Assembly (NCBI RefSeq): GCF_019431375.1
Contig: NZ_CP080267.1
Span: forward strand, 62,001-126,000
Reading direction: 5' to 3'
Length of the DNA: 64,000 nucleotides
Source: Alcanivorax sp.
Lineage (GTDB): Bacteria > Pseudomonadota > Gammaproteobacteria > Pseudomonadales > Alcanivoracaceae
The notes beneath the pieces were generated by a model. That model searched no databases and was not told the DNA's origin. It saw only the letters and a program-made list of their open reading frames with translations. The position numbers were made by a program, and so were the translations under genes. This document shows positions 45,640 to 55,064 of the stretch, piece after piece. The stretch's first letter is position 1. Each line of letters starts with the position of its first letter.

Positions 45640-46518
45640 ATGGATATACTCCAGCTGCTGGTCGGCGGGATAGCCAATGGCTGCATTTACGGGCTGTTGG
45701 CGCTGGGTTTTGTACTGATCTACAAGGCATCTGAAGCAGTCAACTTCGCCCAGGGTGACATGATGATGCTGGGGGCCTTTCTCGGCGTTACCTTCATCAA
45801 CACCAGCTACGCGGATCTGCCTTTTCTGGTAGGCATTACCCTGGCCGCCTTGATCCTCGGCCTGTTCGGCTATCTCCTTGATCGTTTCGTACTGCGCGCC
45901 ATCTTCGGCCAGCCGCAATTCGCCATGGTGATTCTTACCATCGCCCTGGGGTTTCTGATCCGCTTCGTGGCCGGGGTGATCTGGGGCCATGATCCCACTT
46001 CCCTGGAAACGCCCTTTATCGGCCGGGTCTGGACACTGGGGGAACTGATGATCCCTGTAGTGGATGCGGTGATCATCGTTACCACTGTGGCGCTTACCTC
46101 TATTCTCTACTTCTTTTTTGCCCGTACCCGTCTTGGCGTGGCCATGCAGGCCAGCAGCCAGAACCAGATGGCGGCTTACTACATGGGCATCCCCGTGAAG
46201 CGGATCAATGCCATCGTCTGGGCCCTGTCCGGGGTGGTGGCGGCGATTGCCGGGGTCATGTTTGCCGCCAAGGGGGCGGTGGAGCCTTCCGTGGGGCTGC
46301 TGTTCGGTATCAAGGCCTTTGCGGCGGCGGTCATCGGTGGGCTGGGCTCCTTGCCGGGCGCTCTGCTGGGCGGCCTGCTGGTGGGCATCGTGGAACCCTT
46401 TGCCGGTCGCTATCTGCCTTCCGGCGTCGGCCAGATTGCCCCCTATGTGTTGATGTTGCTGGTGCTGATCCTGCGCCCCGGTGGCCTGTTTGCGCAGATC
46501 AGCCAGAAGAAGGTGTAG
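45640..46518 (+). CDS. livH: LivH-type ABC permease
   Basis: 292 residues beginning after GGGAGAGAGGGACC. It has eight or so membrane helices with the family start LLVGGIANGCIYGLLALGFVLIYKASEAVNFAQGDMMMLGAF and the inner-membrane loop GVAMQASSQNQMAAYYMGIPVKRINAIVWALSG, the EAA-like coupling motif. It forms the membrane channel with LivM. First gene of a six-gene cluster (livH, livM, livG, livF, acyl-CoA synthetase, substrate-binding protein) with 0-200 bp spacing. Confidence 0.88.
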   Translation: MDILQLLVGGIANGCIYGLLALGFVLIYKASEAVNFAQGDMMMLGAFLGVTFINTSYADLPFLVGITLAALILGLFGYLLDRFVLRAIFGQPQFAMVILTIALGFLIRFVAGVIWGHDPTSLETPFIGRVWTLGELMIPVVDAVIIVTTVALTSILYFFFARTRLGVAMQASSQNQMAAYYMGIPVKRINAIVWALSGVVAAIAGVMFAAKGAVEPSVGLLFGIKAFAAAVIGGLGSLPGALLGGLLVGIVEPFAGRYLPSGVGQIAPYVLMLLVLILRPGGLFAQISQKKV

Positions 46519-46521
46519 GCC

Positions 46522-47619
46522 ATGAGCAACCGATTCAAAAGCCGTTACGACGACGATATCAATCTGTTTGAAGGGCGCTGGCACATGGCTCAGTACGCCA
46601 TCCTCATGGCGCTATTGCTGGCGGCGCCCTGGCTACTGGGCACCTACTATCTGGGTGAGCTCACAGCCGTGCTGGTGTGGTCCCTGGCGGGGCTGGGCCT
46701 GATGCTGATCAGTGGCCATACCGGCCAGGTCAGCCTGGGGCATGCGGCCTTCATGGCCATTGGGGCCTTTACCAACCTGGCGTTGATGTTGCGCGGCTGG
46801 CATTTCCTGCCTGCCTTGCTGGCCAGCGCGGTCACTGCCGGAGTGATCGGCGCCATCATTTCCCGGCCGATTCTGCGCATGAGCGGCATTTATCTGGCCA
46901 TCGCCACTCTCGCGCTGAGCATCATTATCGAGGATGTGGCGATTATGGCCGAGCCAATCACCGGTGGGGTGGCCGGGGTGTTTGCCCCGCCGATCGCCAT
47001 GTTCGGTATGGAGATCGACCGTTATGCCACTCCGGAAGCCTTCTACTATCTGTGCCTGGCAGTGCTGGTGCTGGTCACCCTGGGGTATCTGAACCTGCTG
47101 CGCAGTGCGTCCGGTCGTTCCTTTCTGGCGGTGCGCGACAGTGAAGTGTCCGCCCGGGCCCTGGGGGTCAATGTGGCCCGCGCCAAGACCCTGTCCTTCA
47201 GCCTGTCCTGTGCCATCACCGGCCTGGCCGGCGCGCTCTACGCCCACCTTGCCCAGGCGGTGAACTATGAAAGCTTCCTGGTGCTGATCTCCATCACCTT
47301 GCTGTTGCAGATTGTGATCGGCGGACTGGGCTCGGTGCACGGGGCCTTCTTCGGCGCCATTGTGGTGGTGTTGCTACCACAATTGATCGCCATCGCCAGT
47401 GATTACCTGGATAACACCGCCGGCATCCAGATTGCGGCCTACCCGGGCCTGGATACGGCCCTGTTCGCCTTGCTGATTCTGCTCATGGTGATTTACGAAC
47501 CGCGTGGCCTCTACGGCGTCTGGTTCAAGGTGCGCACCTGGCTGCAGCTGTTCCCGCTGTATCGCAAGGGCATGTTCCGCCGTACCCGTACCTACCTGAA
47601 GACGGAGCGCCAACGATGA
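46522..47619 (+). CDS. livM: LivM-type ABC permease
   Basis: 365 residues, 3 bp after livH. The family core LISGHTGQVSLGHAAFMAIGAF and ISRPILRMSGIYLAIATLALSIIIEDV are present, as is the coupling region FLAVRDSEVSARALGVNVARAKTLSFSLSC. A basic C-terminal tail (RKGMFRRTRTYLKTERQR) follows the last helix. It pairs with LivH in the translocation pore. Its stop overlaps the livG start by 4 bp. Confidence 0.88.
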   Translation: MSNRFKSRYDDDINLFEGRWHMAQYAILMALLLAAPWLLGTYYLGELTAVLVWSLAGLGLMLISGHTGQVSLGHAAFMAIGAFTNLALMLRGWHFLPALLASAVTAGVIGAIISRPILRMSGIYLAIATLALSIIIEDVAIMAEPITGGVAGVFAPPIAMFGMEIDRYATPEAFYYLCLAVLVLVTLGYLNLLRSASGRSFLAVRDSEVSARALGVNVARAKTLSFSLSCAITGLAGALYAHLAQAVNYESFLVLISITLLLQIVIGGLGSVHGAFFGAIVVVLLPQLIAIASDYLDNTAGIQIAAYPGLDTALFALLILLMVIYEPRGLYGVWFKVRTWLQLFPLYRKGMFRRTRTYLKTERQR

Positions 47620-48386
47620 GTCTGTTACAGGTAAAAGATCTCTCCATTTCCTTCGGCGGGGTGAAAGCGGTGGACGGTGTCAGTTTCACCGTGGAGCCCG
47701 GCGAAGTGTTCACCCTGGTTGGCCCCAACGGGGCAGGCAAGTCCACCATCTTCAATCTGATCAGCCGTCTCTATGAACCGAGCGGCGGGCAGATCATCTT
47801 TGACGGGCAGGACATTACCTCCCTGCCGGCGCATAAGGTGGCGGGGCTGGGGATCGCCCGCACCTTCCAGAATATCGAGCTGTTCGATCACTCTTCGGTA
47901 CTGCAGAACCTGTTGATCGGTCGCCATTGCCGCCGCAACACCCGTTGGTTCGAAGAGCTGTTGTTCCTGCCCAAGGTGCGGCGCAGCGAACGGGAGCATC
48001 GCCTGCTGGTGGAAGAGGTGATCGACTTCCTGGATCTGGCTGCTTACCGGGACAAGTTGATCGCCGGTTTGCCCTACGGGGTGCGCAAGGTGGTGGAAAT
48101 CGCCCGGGCCCTGTCCAGCCAGCCGAAACTGATTCTGCTGGATGAGCCCGCTTCCGGGTTGAGCGTGGAAGAAACCCAGAACATGGCCTGGTGGATCGAG
48201 GATATGCAGAAAGACCTGGGCCTGACAGTACTGATGGTGGAGCACGACATGAGCCTGGTATCGCGGGTATCCAACCGGGTGCTGGCGGTGTCGGAAGGCC
48301 GGCCGCTGGCCATGGGCACCGCCGCCGACGTGCAGGCGGACCCCAAGGTAATCGAAGCCTATCTGGGCACGGAGGCAACCTCATGA
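47616..48386 (+). CDS. livG: LivG-type ABC ATPase
   Basis: 256 residues. Walker A GPNGAGKST (about 36-44), Q-loop IARTFQNIELFDHSSVLQNL, signature LPYGVRKVVEIARAL (a Y-for-S variation of LSGG usual in LivG), Walker B LILLDEPASGLS and H-loop MVEHDM. The 4-bp overlaps with livM and livF show translational coupling. It energises the Liv-type transporter together with LivF. Confidence 0.9.
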   Translation: MSLLQVKDLSISFGGVKAVDGVSFTVEPGEVFTLVGPNGAGKSTIFNLISRLYEPSGGQIIFDGQDITSLPAHKVAGLGIARTFQNIELFDHSSVLQNLLIGRHCRRNTRWFEELLFLPKVRRSEREHRLLVEEVIDFLDLAAYRDKLIAGLPYGVRKVVEIARALSSQPKLILLDEPASGLSVEETQNMAWWIEDMQKDLGLTVLMVEHDMSLVSRVSNRVLAVSEGRPLAMGTAADVQADPKVIEAYLGTEATS

Positions 48387-49186
48387 GTGCAGTGCAGAAA
48401 AACACCATGAACGATGCCCAGCCGTTGCTGCAGGTGAAAAACCTGGAAGCCTTCTATGGCCCGGTGATGGCCCTGCGCGGGGTGTCTATCGATGTCTTTG
48501 AAGGCAAGGTGGTTGCCATCCTCGGCGCCAACGGCGCCGGCAAGACTACCCTGATGAAAACCATCTCCGGGGCGCTGGCACCGCGCAAGGGCAGTATTAC
48601 CCTGGCCGGTGAAGCGGTTCAGGGGCGCGAACCAGATGCGCTGGTGCGTCAGGGCATCGCCCACGTGCCGGAAGGCCGGGAAGTGTTTCCGTTTCTGACC
48701 GTGGAAGAAAACCTGGCCATGGGTGCCTATATTCGCCGCGACAAGGCGGGTATCCGCCAGGATATGGAAATGGTGTATGACTATTTCCCGATCCTGCTGG
48801 AGCGCCGTAACCAGCCCGCCGGCACCTTGTCCGGCGGTCAGCAACAGATGCTGGCCATCGGTCGCGGGCTCATGTCACGGCCGTCACTGATGTTGCTGGA
48901 TGAGCCGTCCCTGGGGCTGTCGCCGCTGCTGGTGCAGGAAATCTTTGCCATCGTTCGCCGGCTGAACAAGGAGCAGGGCGTGACCCTGCTGCTGGTGGAG
49001 CAGAATGCCCAGGTGGCGTTGAACACGGCGGACCATGGCTATGTGCTGGAAACCGGTCGCATCGTCATGGATGGCAGCGCCGAGGAGCTGCTCGCCAGCG
49101 ACGACATTCGCGAGTTCTATCTGGGCCAGTCGGCGGGGGATGACCGACCGGAAAAACGCTGGAAACGAAAGAAGACCTGGCGCTGA
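48383..49186 (+). CDS. livF: LivF-type ABC ATPase
   Basis: 267 residues from ATG 48383, overlapping livG by 4 bp. Walker A GANGAGKTT, signature LSGGQQQMLAIGRGLMSRP, Walker B LMLLDEPSLGLSPL and H-loop LLLVEQNAQ define LivF. Compared with standard LivF it has a C-terminal extension (GQSAGDDRPEKRWKRKKTWR) that is basic. The stop overlaps the start of the acyl-CoA synthetase gene by one base, binding the transporter and synthetase into one transcript. Confidence 0.9.
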   Translation: MSAVQKNTMNDAQPLLQVKNLEAFYGPVMALRGVSIDVFEGKVVAILGANGAGKTTLMKTISGALAPRKGSITLAGEAVQGREPDALVRQGIAHVPEGREVFPFLTVEENLAMGAYIRRDKAGIRQDMEMVYDYFPILLERRNQPAGTLSGGQQQMLAIGRGLMSRPSLMLLDEPSLGLSPLLVQEIFAIVRRLNKEQGVTLLLVEQNAQVALNTADHGYVLETGRIVMDGSAEELLASDDIREFYLGQSAGDDRPEKRWKRKKTWR

Positions 49187-51000
49187 TGATGACAACAACC
49201 AACAACGCACCGACCCTTCTCCACGGTTGCGATACCGTGGTCAAACTGTGGCGTCAGCAATGTCTGGAGCGGGGAGCGAAAATTGCGCACCGCGAAAAAG
49301 ACCTGGGCATCTGGCAGAGCTATAGCTGGCAGGATTATTACGAAAAGGCCCGCGCCATCGGCGTGGCGCTGTTATCTCTCGGCCTGGAGCGAGGGCAGCC
49401 GGTTTCCATTCTCAGTGAAGACAACAAGGAATGGCTCTACTGCGATCTGGGTATTGCCGGGGCCGGTGGCATCAGCAATGGCGTCTATACCACCGACAGT
49501 GCCGAGCAGTTGGCCTACCTTGTCAACGACAGTGGTTCCGCCTTCCTGTTCGTGGAGAACGACGAGCAGCTGGACAAGTACCTGACCGTGCGCGATCAGG
49601 TACCCACCCTGAAAAAAGTCATCGTGTTTGATCGCAAGGGGCTACGGGATTTTGCGGATCCCATGGTCATGTTCCTCGATGAGCTCTACGCCCTGGGTGA
49701 AAAGATCCCCGACGCAGAAGCCCAGTTCAGCGCCAGCATTGCGCAAAGTCAGCCCGACGACATCCGCATGCTGATTTACACCTCCGGCACCACCGGCGCC
49801 CCCAAGGGCGCCATGATCAGCCACCGCAATGTGCTGTTCCAGCTGGCGGCTGGTGAGCAGGTACTGGAAGCCCATGAAGACGATGACCAGCTCTGCTTCC
49901 TGCCCCTGTGTCATATCCTGGAGCGGCTGGTGTCGGTGGAAGTGCCCATCTACAAGGGCTGTACCGTGAACTTTGCGGAAAGCCCGGAAACCGTATTCGA
50001 GAACCTGCGCGAAGTGTCGCCCCATACCTTTGCCGCGGTGCCGCGCCTCTGGGAAAAGATTTACAGCTCCATGATGACCCTGCGAGACGAAGCCACCGGT
50101 TTTGGTCGCTGGTGTTTCGACCGGGCTCTTGCCGCCGGGGATAGCTGGCACTGTGAGCGCAAACGCTCGCCGCTTTCCTGGCTGCATTACCAGTTCTGGA
50201 ATCTGCTGGTATTGCGCAATGTACGTGACCTGATCGGTATGGCGCGCCTGCGCCGGGGCACCACCGGTGCCGCGCCCATCTCGCCGGACCTGATCCGCTG
50301 GTTCCAGGCCCTGGGTGTGCCGCTGTATGAAGGCTACGGCATGACTGAAACCACCGGTGTGGTGTCACTCAACAGCAAGGACCGGTCCCAGGTCGGTTCC
50401 GTGGGCGAGCCGCTACCCGCTACCGAGGTGCGTATTGCCGATAACGGGGAAGTGCTGGTACGTGGCGATCATGTGTTTGCCGGTTACTGGCGCAAGCCGG
50501 AAAAGACTGCCGAAGATATCCGCGACGGCTGGCTGCACACCGGTGATGTGGGGCGCCTGGAAGACGGCATGCTCACCATTACCGGCCGCTTGAAAGACAT
50601 CATCATCACTGCCGGCGGCAAGAATATCACTCCGGCAGAAATCGAAAGCCGCATGAAATTTTCTCCGTATATTTCCGATGCGGTGGTGATTGGCGATCAG
50701 CGCAAATATCTCACCTGCCTGATCATGATCGATCAGGAAAATGTGGAGAAATATGCCCAGGACCGTCAGGTACCATTTTCCAACTTCGCCTCCCTGTGTC
50801 GTGCCAAAGAGGTGGTGGACCTGATCGACAGCATCATTACTGATGTGAACAAACAGTTCGCCCAGGTGGAACAGATCAAGTATTTCCGCCTGATCGATGT
50901 GCTGCTCACCGCCGAGGATGAGGAGCTGACTGCCACCATGAAGCTGAAGCGTTCCTTCGTGGAGAAAAAACACAAGCACCTGATTGATTCCATGTACTGA
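49186..51000 (+). CDS. Long-chain acyl-CoA synthetase (AMP-forming)
   Basis: 604 residues from ATG 49186 (ATG 49189 is an alternative). ANL superfamily motifs: LIYTSGTTGAPKGAMISH (P-loop, about 195-212), YEGYGMTETTG (A5), DGWLHTGDVG (A7) and LKDIIITAGGKNITPAEIE (A8). The length of about 600 and the FadD15-like layout point to long-chain or very-long-chain carboxylates. Encoded in the same operon as the Liv-type transporter, it probably traps the imported acid as its CoA ester. The substrate is not deducible from sequence alone. Confidence 0.88.
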   Translation: MMTTTNNAPTLLHGCDTVVKLWRQQCLERGAKIAHREKDLGIWQSYSWQDYYEKARAIGVALLSLGLERGQPVSILSEDNKEWLYCDLGIAGAGGISNGVYTTDSAEQLAYLVNDSGSAFLFVENDEQLDKYLTVRDQVPTLKKVIVFDRKGLRDFADPMVMFLDELYALGEKIPDAEAQFSASIAQSQPDDIRMLIYTSGTTGAPKGAMISHRNVLFQLAAGEQVLEAHEDDDQLCFLPLCHILERLVSVEVPIYKGCTVNFAESPETVFENLREVSPHTFAAVPRLWEKIYSSMMTLRDEATGFGRWCFDRALAAGDSWHCERKRSPLSWLHYQFWNLLVLRNVRDLIGMARLRRGTTGAAPISPDLIRWFQALGVPLYEGYGMTETTGVVSLNSKDRSQVGSVGEPLPATEVRIADNGEVLVRGDHVFAGYWRKPEKTAEDIRDGWLHTGDVGRLEDGMLTITGRLKDIIITAGGKNITPAEIESRMKFSPYISDAVVIGDQRKYLTCLIMIDQENVEKYAQDRQVPFSNFASLCRAKEVVDLIDSIITDVNKQFAQVEQIKYFRLIDVLLTAEDEELTATMKLKRSFVEKKHKHLIDSMY

Positions 51001-51194
51001 TTACAATTACCTGAATCCGTGGCTTCATCGCGGCGCCTGACGCAAGTCTTTGCCGCCACAGAAAATTTTACTCAGTCGATCGTATTCCCTGATACGACGC
51101 TTCTTCGTAAAACTTCCTGTGACAACAAATTCTTACGCCATGCATCCACGCTGAAGTCACGGTTTCAGGTATGAACTCGAGAGGAGAGTGCATC

Positions 51195-52388
51195 ATGAAG
51201 AAGCTTTGTCTGGCGGCTCTCGCCGCAGCCACCCTGATCGGGTGCAGTGATAACAAGGAAGAAGGGAATGCCGCCGCCGAGTCGGTGCGTGGTGTCAGTG
51301 ATACCGAAATCAAACTGGGTGGCATGCACGATCTGTCCGGCGTGTTTGCGGCATTTTCCTCACCGGCGGTGCAGGTGGCCAACGATATGTTTGCCGAGGT
51401 GAATGCCGAGGGCGGTATTCACGGCCGTGAAATTCGCTATATCGTCGAGGACCACGCCTACCAGGTGCCCAAGGCCACCCAGGCCACCAACAAGCTGATC
51501 AGCCGCGATGAAGTGTTCGCCATGGTGATGAGCCTGGGTACGCCCCATAACCTGGCCGCCTTCCCGGTGATGGATCGCAACAATGTGCCCAGCATTCTTC
51601 CCCTGGCCCTGTCACGGCAGATGGAAGAAGAGGGCGAGTTTTCCCACCGCTTCGTCTTCGGCCCCAGCTACTATGAAGGGGTGCTGAAAGGCGTCAACTG
51701 GATGGCGGATGAGTACAGCATCGAGAAGATTTGTGTGATGTACATTCCCTCGGATTTCGGCGAGGAAGTGAATCAGGCCATCAACGATGCCGCTGCGGGT
51801 AAAGACACCCTGACCCTGGCGGAAAGCACCTCCCACCGTCCGGACGAGAGTGATTTCACCGGTACCCTGGCGCGCCTGAAGGATGCCGGCTGCCAGCTGG
51901 TGGCCGTGGCCTTGCCGGTGCGGCCGATCATTTCCGTGGTGGCCACCGCCAAGGAAATGGGCTGGGATGACGTGAAATTCGTGGTTTCCCAGGCAGGCTT
52001 CCATTCTGCGGTAGCGGCGGCCCCCGGTGGTGTTACCGAAGGGCTCTATGGCGTTTCCCCCTGGCAGGATATTGTCAGCCGCATGAAGGATGTACCGGAA
52101 GCGAAACAATGGGCGGATGAGTACAAGGAGCAGTATGGCTCCATTCCCAGCGGCGGTGCGGTGCTGGGCCGTGTCGGTGCCATGGTGACCATCGAAGCAC
52201 TGCGCAAGGCCGGGCCGGATCTGACCACCGATTCCTTCCTGGCAGCCATGGAATCCCTGGATTTCAGCGACCCGGTCACCGGGGTGGATATCAAGATGAG
52301 CGCCACCAACCACCGTGCCGGTAACGACATGATTCTCTCCAAAGTGATCGACGGTGTCTGGGAGCCTGTGGTGACCCTGGAAGACTGA
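51195..52388 (+). CDS. LivK-like substrate-binding lipoprotein
   Basis: 397 residues from ATG 51195. A lipoprotein signal has lipobox LIGC (acylated Cys near residue 17). The periplasmic-binding fold is of the branched-chain amino-acid/amide type: VSDTEIKLGGMHDLSGVFAAF, VIDGREIRYIVEDH-like segment, and ADEYKEQYGSIPSGGAVLG. Such proteins deliver amino acids, amides or aromatic/carboxylic acids to LivHMGF-type importers. It lies 194 bp after the acyl-CoA synthetase, so may have its own promoter as well. Confidence 0.88.
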   Translation: MKKLCLAALAAATLIGCSDNKEEGNAAAESVRGVSDTEIKLGGMHDLSGVFAAFSSPAVQVANDMFAEVNAEGGIHGREIRYIVEDHAYQVPKATQATNKLISRDEVFAMVMSLGTPHNLAAFPVMDRNNVPSILPLALSRQMEEEGEFSHRFVFGPSYYEGVLKGVNWMADEYSIEKICVMYIPSDFGEEVNQAINDAAAGKDTLTLAESTSHRPDESDFTGTLARLKDAGCQLVAVALPVRPIISVVATAKEMGWDDVKFVVSQAGFHSAVAAAPGGVTEGLYGVSPWQDIVSRMKDVPEAKQWADEYKEQYGSIPSGGAVLGRVGAMVTIEALRKAGPDLTTDSFLAAMESLDFSDPVTGVDIKMSATNHRAGNDMILSKVIDGVWEPVVTLED

Positions 52389-52394
52389 TCACGC

Positions 52395-52486
52395 GCTTTC
52401 CCGTTGGCGCTTTGCTCGCAACGCGAGAGGTCTGGATACCCATCCCGACCTTTCGCCACGCGAGTCTGGCGCCAACGGCCCCTATC
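52395..52486. repeat. Long imperfect inverted repeat (GTTGG family)
   Basis: CCCGTTGGCGCTTTGCTCGC on the left is mirrored by GCGAGTCTGGCGCCAACGG on the right across the 155-bp gap between the binding-protein gene and the sodium channel gene. This is a divergent member of the GTTGGAGC repeat family seen at 38080, 39903, 56700 and 61058. It may form a large stem in transcripts. Confidence 0.7.
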
Positions 52487-52543
52487 AATCCCCCCTCCCG
52501 TATCAGGTATAATCGCGCCTCTTGGATTATTTGGTGACTCTCC

Positions 52544-53395
52544 ATGCAGGCCACTTCAACGTCCGTATCCCCCGGCGGCTGGCGGCAACGCCTGGCTGCT
52601 CTGCTGAATACCCCGCTTTTCGGACACACCATTACTGCTTTGATCCTTCTCAATGCGATTATTCTGGGCGTGGAAACCTCCGCGCTGGCCCAGGAGCGGG
52701 CAGGGCAGTGGTTAAACTTGCTCAACCAGATGGTGCTGGCGGCGTTCGTGCTGGAAATCGTGCTCAAGCTGGTAGCATTCGGGCCACGTTTTTTCCGTTC
52801 CGGCTGGAATGTCTTCGACTTTCTGATCGTCGCCATTTCCCTGGCGCCAGCGTCCGGGCCCCTGGCGATCCTGCGGAGCCTGCGCATCCTGCGGGTGCTG
52901 CGTCTGCTGTCATCGGTAAAGCGGCTACGCATGCTGGTGGAATCCCTGATGCAAGCATTGCCGGGCATCGGCTGGACAGCGGCCTTGTTGCTGATGATGT
53001 TCTATATCTTTGCGGTGATGGGCACCGAGCTGTTTGGGGAGGCATTCCCGCAATGGTTCGGCACCCTGGGCGCGAGCATCTACAGCCTGTTCCAGATCAT
53101 GACCCTGGAAAGCTGGTCCATGGGCATTGCCCGACCGGTGATGGAGGTCTACCCCCTGGCGTGGATCTTCTTTGTGCCCTTTATCCTGATCTCCAGTTTC
53201 ATGGTGCTGAACCTGTTCATTGCCATCATCGTCAGCGCCACCCAGGAAGTGCACGAAAGCGAGCAGCGTGCCGAGCGGGACGCCAACAACCAGATCGCCC
53301 ACGACGAGCGCCAGGAAATGCTCGACCTGATGCGCACCATGCATGAAAAGATTGCCGCGCTGGAAACCGCTTTGCAGAAAAAGACCGGCCAATAA
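52544..53395 (+). CDS. Bacterial voltage-gated sodium channel (BacNav)
   Basis: 283 residues. One six-helix ion-transport domain. The S4 voltage sensor carries arginines at every third position (R111, R114, R117, R120; ILRSLRILRVLRLLSSVKR). The pore has the selectivity filter TLESWSM at about 187-193, identical to that of NavAb, and Glu in it selects Na+. A C-terminal neck and coiled coil (QEMLDLMRTMHEKIAALETALQKK) would assemble the tetramer. Role in this host is unknown; related channels aid pH homeostasis or motility. Followed by a strong terminator. Confidence 0.92.
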   Translation: MQATSTSVSPGGWRQRLAALLNTPLFGHTITALILLNAIILGVETSALAQERAGQWLNLLNQMVLAAFVLEIVLKLVAFGPRFFRSGWNVFDFLIVAISLAPASGPLAILRSLRILRVLRLLSSVKRLRMLVESLMQALPGIGWTAALLLMMFYIFAVMGTELFGEAFPQWFGTLGASIYSLFQIMTLESWSMGIARPVMEVYPLAWIFFVPFILISSFMVLNLFIAIIVSATQEVHESEQRAERDANNQIAHDERQEMLDLMRTMHEKIAALETALQKKTGQ

Positions 53396-53421
53396 TGCAG
53401 GCAAGCTCCTACAGGAACGAA

Positions 53422-53452
53422 AAAGGCCCGGAGTATTTCCGGGCCTTTTTCT
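53422..53452 (+). terminator. Rho-independent terminator after the sodium channel gene
   Basis: AAAGGCCCGGA (53422-53432) pairs with TCCGGGCCTTT (53438-53448) over 11 bp, followed by TTCTTT; the A-run on the left lets it work in both directions. Confidence 0.85.
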
Positions 53453-53460
53453 TTGCAGGT

Positions 53461-53555
53461 AGGGAGGATTAGCCGAAGGCGTAATCCAGCATGTCGTTTG
53501 GCAGGTTTGGGTGATGGTAAGGAAGGTGGATTACGCCTTCGGCTAATCCACCCTA
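53461..53555. repeat. Inverted pair of TGGATTAGCCGAAGGCGTAATCC repeats
   Basis: GGATTAGCCGAAGGCGTAAT (53467-53486) and its reverse complement (53530-53549) face each other across 43 bp. Each arm is itself a near-palindrome. The same element occurs at about 37974 and at 56836/56888. Confidence 0.85.
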
Positions 53556-53574
53556 CTCATTGATCCCGGCTTTC

Positions 53575-54273
53575 CTAGGCGGTTTCCACCAGTACGATCT
53601 CGCTGTCCGCTTCTGCCACCACAGACAGACGCGCTTCGTCACTGATGGCAAGGCCATCGCCGGTATCGGCCAGCACTTCATTCACCCTGACCCGTCCCTT
53701 GGCGGGCACCAGATAGATCTTGCGACCCCCCTCCACCGGGTAGGTCACTGTCTGGCCCTCGCTCAGGCTGGCCGCCACGACTCGGGCATCCGCCTGGATT
53801 GGCAGGGCATCGCCGTCATCCGGGTAGCCACTGGCGAGTATCTCGAAGTGCCCCTCGCGGGAGGCCTTCGGGAATGGCTTGCTGCCCCAGGTGGGTGGCA
53901 GACCGGTGGCATTCGGAATGATCCAGATCTGGAAGATCTGCGTCTCCGTGTCCTCCCGGTTGTGCTCGCTGTGGGTGATCCCGGTACCGGCGGACATCAC
54001 CTGCACATCACCGGCTTCGGTGCGGCCACTGTTACCCAGGCTGTCCTGGTGGGTAATGGCGCCCTTACGCACATAGGTGATGATTTCCATCTCCCGGTGA
54101 GAGTGCGCCGGGAAGCCAGTGTGTGGCGCGATGGTGTCATCGTTCCAGACCCGCAGATCGCCCCAGTGCACCCTTGACGGGTCATGGTAATTGGCGAAGG
54201 AAAAGTGGTGTCGGGTGTCCAGCCAGCCGTGCCGGGCATGGCCCAGTTCATTGCGTGCGCGAAGCTCGATCAT
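53575..54273 (-). CDS. Pirin family protein
   Basis: 232 residues. The bicupin fold is shown by FANYHDPSRVHWGDLRVWNDD, the metal-binding histidines in GFPAHSHREMEIITYV (His-x-His) and MSAGTGITHSEHNRE (His..His..). The second cupin lacks ligands, as usual in pirins. YhhW-like members cleave quercetin in vitro; the bacterial role may be redox sensing or enzyme modulation. Monocistronic, minus strand. Confidence 0.88.
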   Translation of the reverse strand: MIELRARNELGHARHGWLDTRHHFSFANYHDPSRVHWGDLRVWNDDTIAPHTGFPAHSHREMEIITYVRKGAITHQDSLGNSGRTEAGDVQVMSAGTGITHSEHNREDTETQIFQIWIIPNATGLPPTWGSKPFPKASREGHFEILASGYPDDGDALPIQADARVVAASLSEGQTVTYPVEGGRKIYLVPAKGRVRVNEVLADTGDGLAISDEARLSVVAEADSEIVLVETA

Positions 54274-54502
54274 GGCGTCCTCCTTTGGACAGGCCTCAGT
54301 GCCTGCCCGTTGATGAAGTGACTATATGATCGGTATTACTGATAAAAAACAGGATATATTTGTGGATTAGCATCAGTTTAGTTGATGTTGCGATGGGTTT
54401 TCGGACAAGGCCCCCTTACCCTGTCGAATAATGGCTGCTGCATTCGATAAAGGGACGAACCCTCCATGAACGGAGGCATCATCGCCAACAAGGAGAATCA
54501 CC

Positions 54503-54955
54503 ATGTCCGGTAATACCGTCCGCTTGCACCGTGTCCTGCGCGCCACCCCCGAGCGCGTCTACCGCGCCTTTCTGGATGCCGATGCCATGGTCAAATGGCT
54601 GCCGCCCCATGGCTTTACCGGCAAGATCCATGAAATGGACGCCCGCGAAGGGGGCGGTTACCGAATGTCGTTTACCAACTTCACCACTGGCAAAAGCCAC
54701 TCCTTCAGCGTGCGCTACCTGGAGCTCAAGCCCAACGAGCTGATCCGCCACACCGATCAGTTCGATGACCCCAATCTGCCCGGTGAAATGCAGGTCACCA
54801 TTACCTTGAAAGAGGTGCTTTGCGGCACCGAGTTAAACATTACCCAGGAAGGGGTGCCAGAGGTGATACCGGTGGAGTTTTGCTACCAAGGCTGGCAGGA
54901 ATCCCTGGAAATGCTGGCGCAACTGGTGACGCCGGAGATTCCGGACGAGGGATGA
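54503..54955 (+). CDS. SRPBCC (AHSA1-like) domain protein
   Basis: 150 residues preceded by AAGGAGAATC. The helix-grip fold is visible in VRLHRVLRATPERVYRAFLDADAMVKWLPPHGFTGKIHEMDARE and in TLKEVLCGTELNITQEGVPEVIP with the long C-terminal helix ESLEMLAQLV. AHSA1-type single-domain proteins bind hydrophobic ligands or act as chaperone-associated factors. Its function here is unknown. Confidence 0.88.
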   Translation: MSGNTVRLHRVLRATPERVYRAFLDADAMVKWLPPHGFTGKIHEMDAREGGGYRMSFTNFTTGKSHSFSVRYLELKPNELIRHTDQFDDPNLPGEMQVTITLKEVLCGTELNITQEGVPEVIPVEFCYQGWQESLEMLAQLVTPEIPDEG

Positions 54956-55064
54956 TCGCTCTGGTACCGGTAGTCGTGTTGACGCCACGTGGAGGGTGAT
55001 GGTGTAGAGTTGCCTGGGTAATCATTAACGTACTTTGCCAACACCTCTTAACGTCGGAGTGACC

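Noticed and set aside
45577..46584. 335-codon minus-strand frame opposite livH
   Set aside because: Shadow of livH; no start signal or domain.
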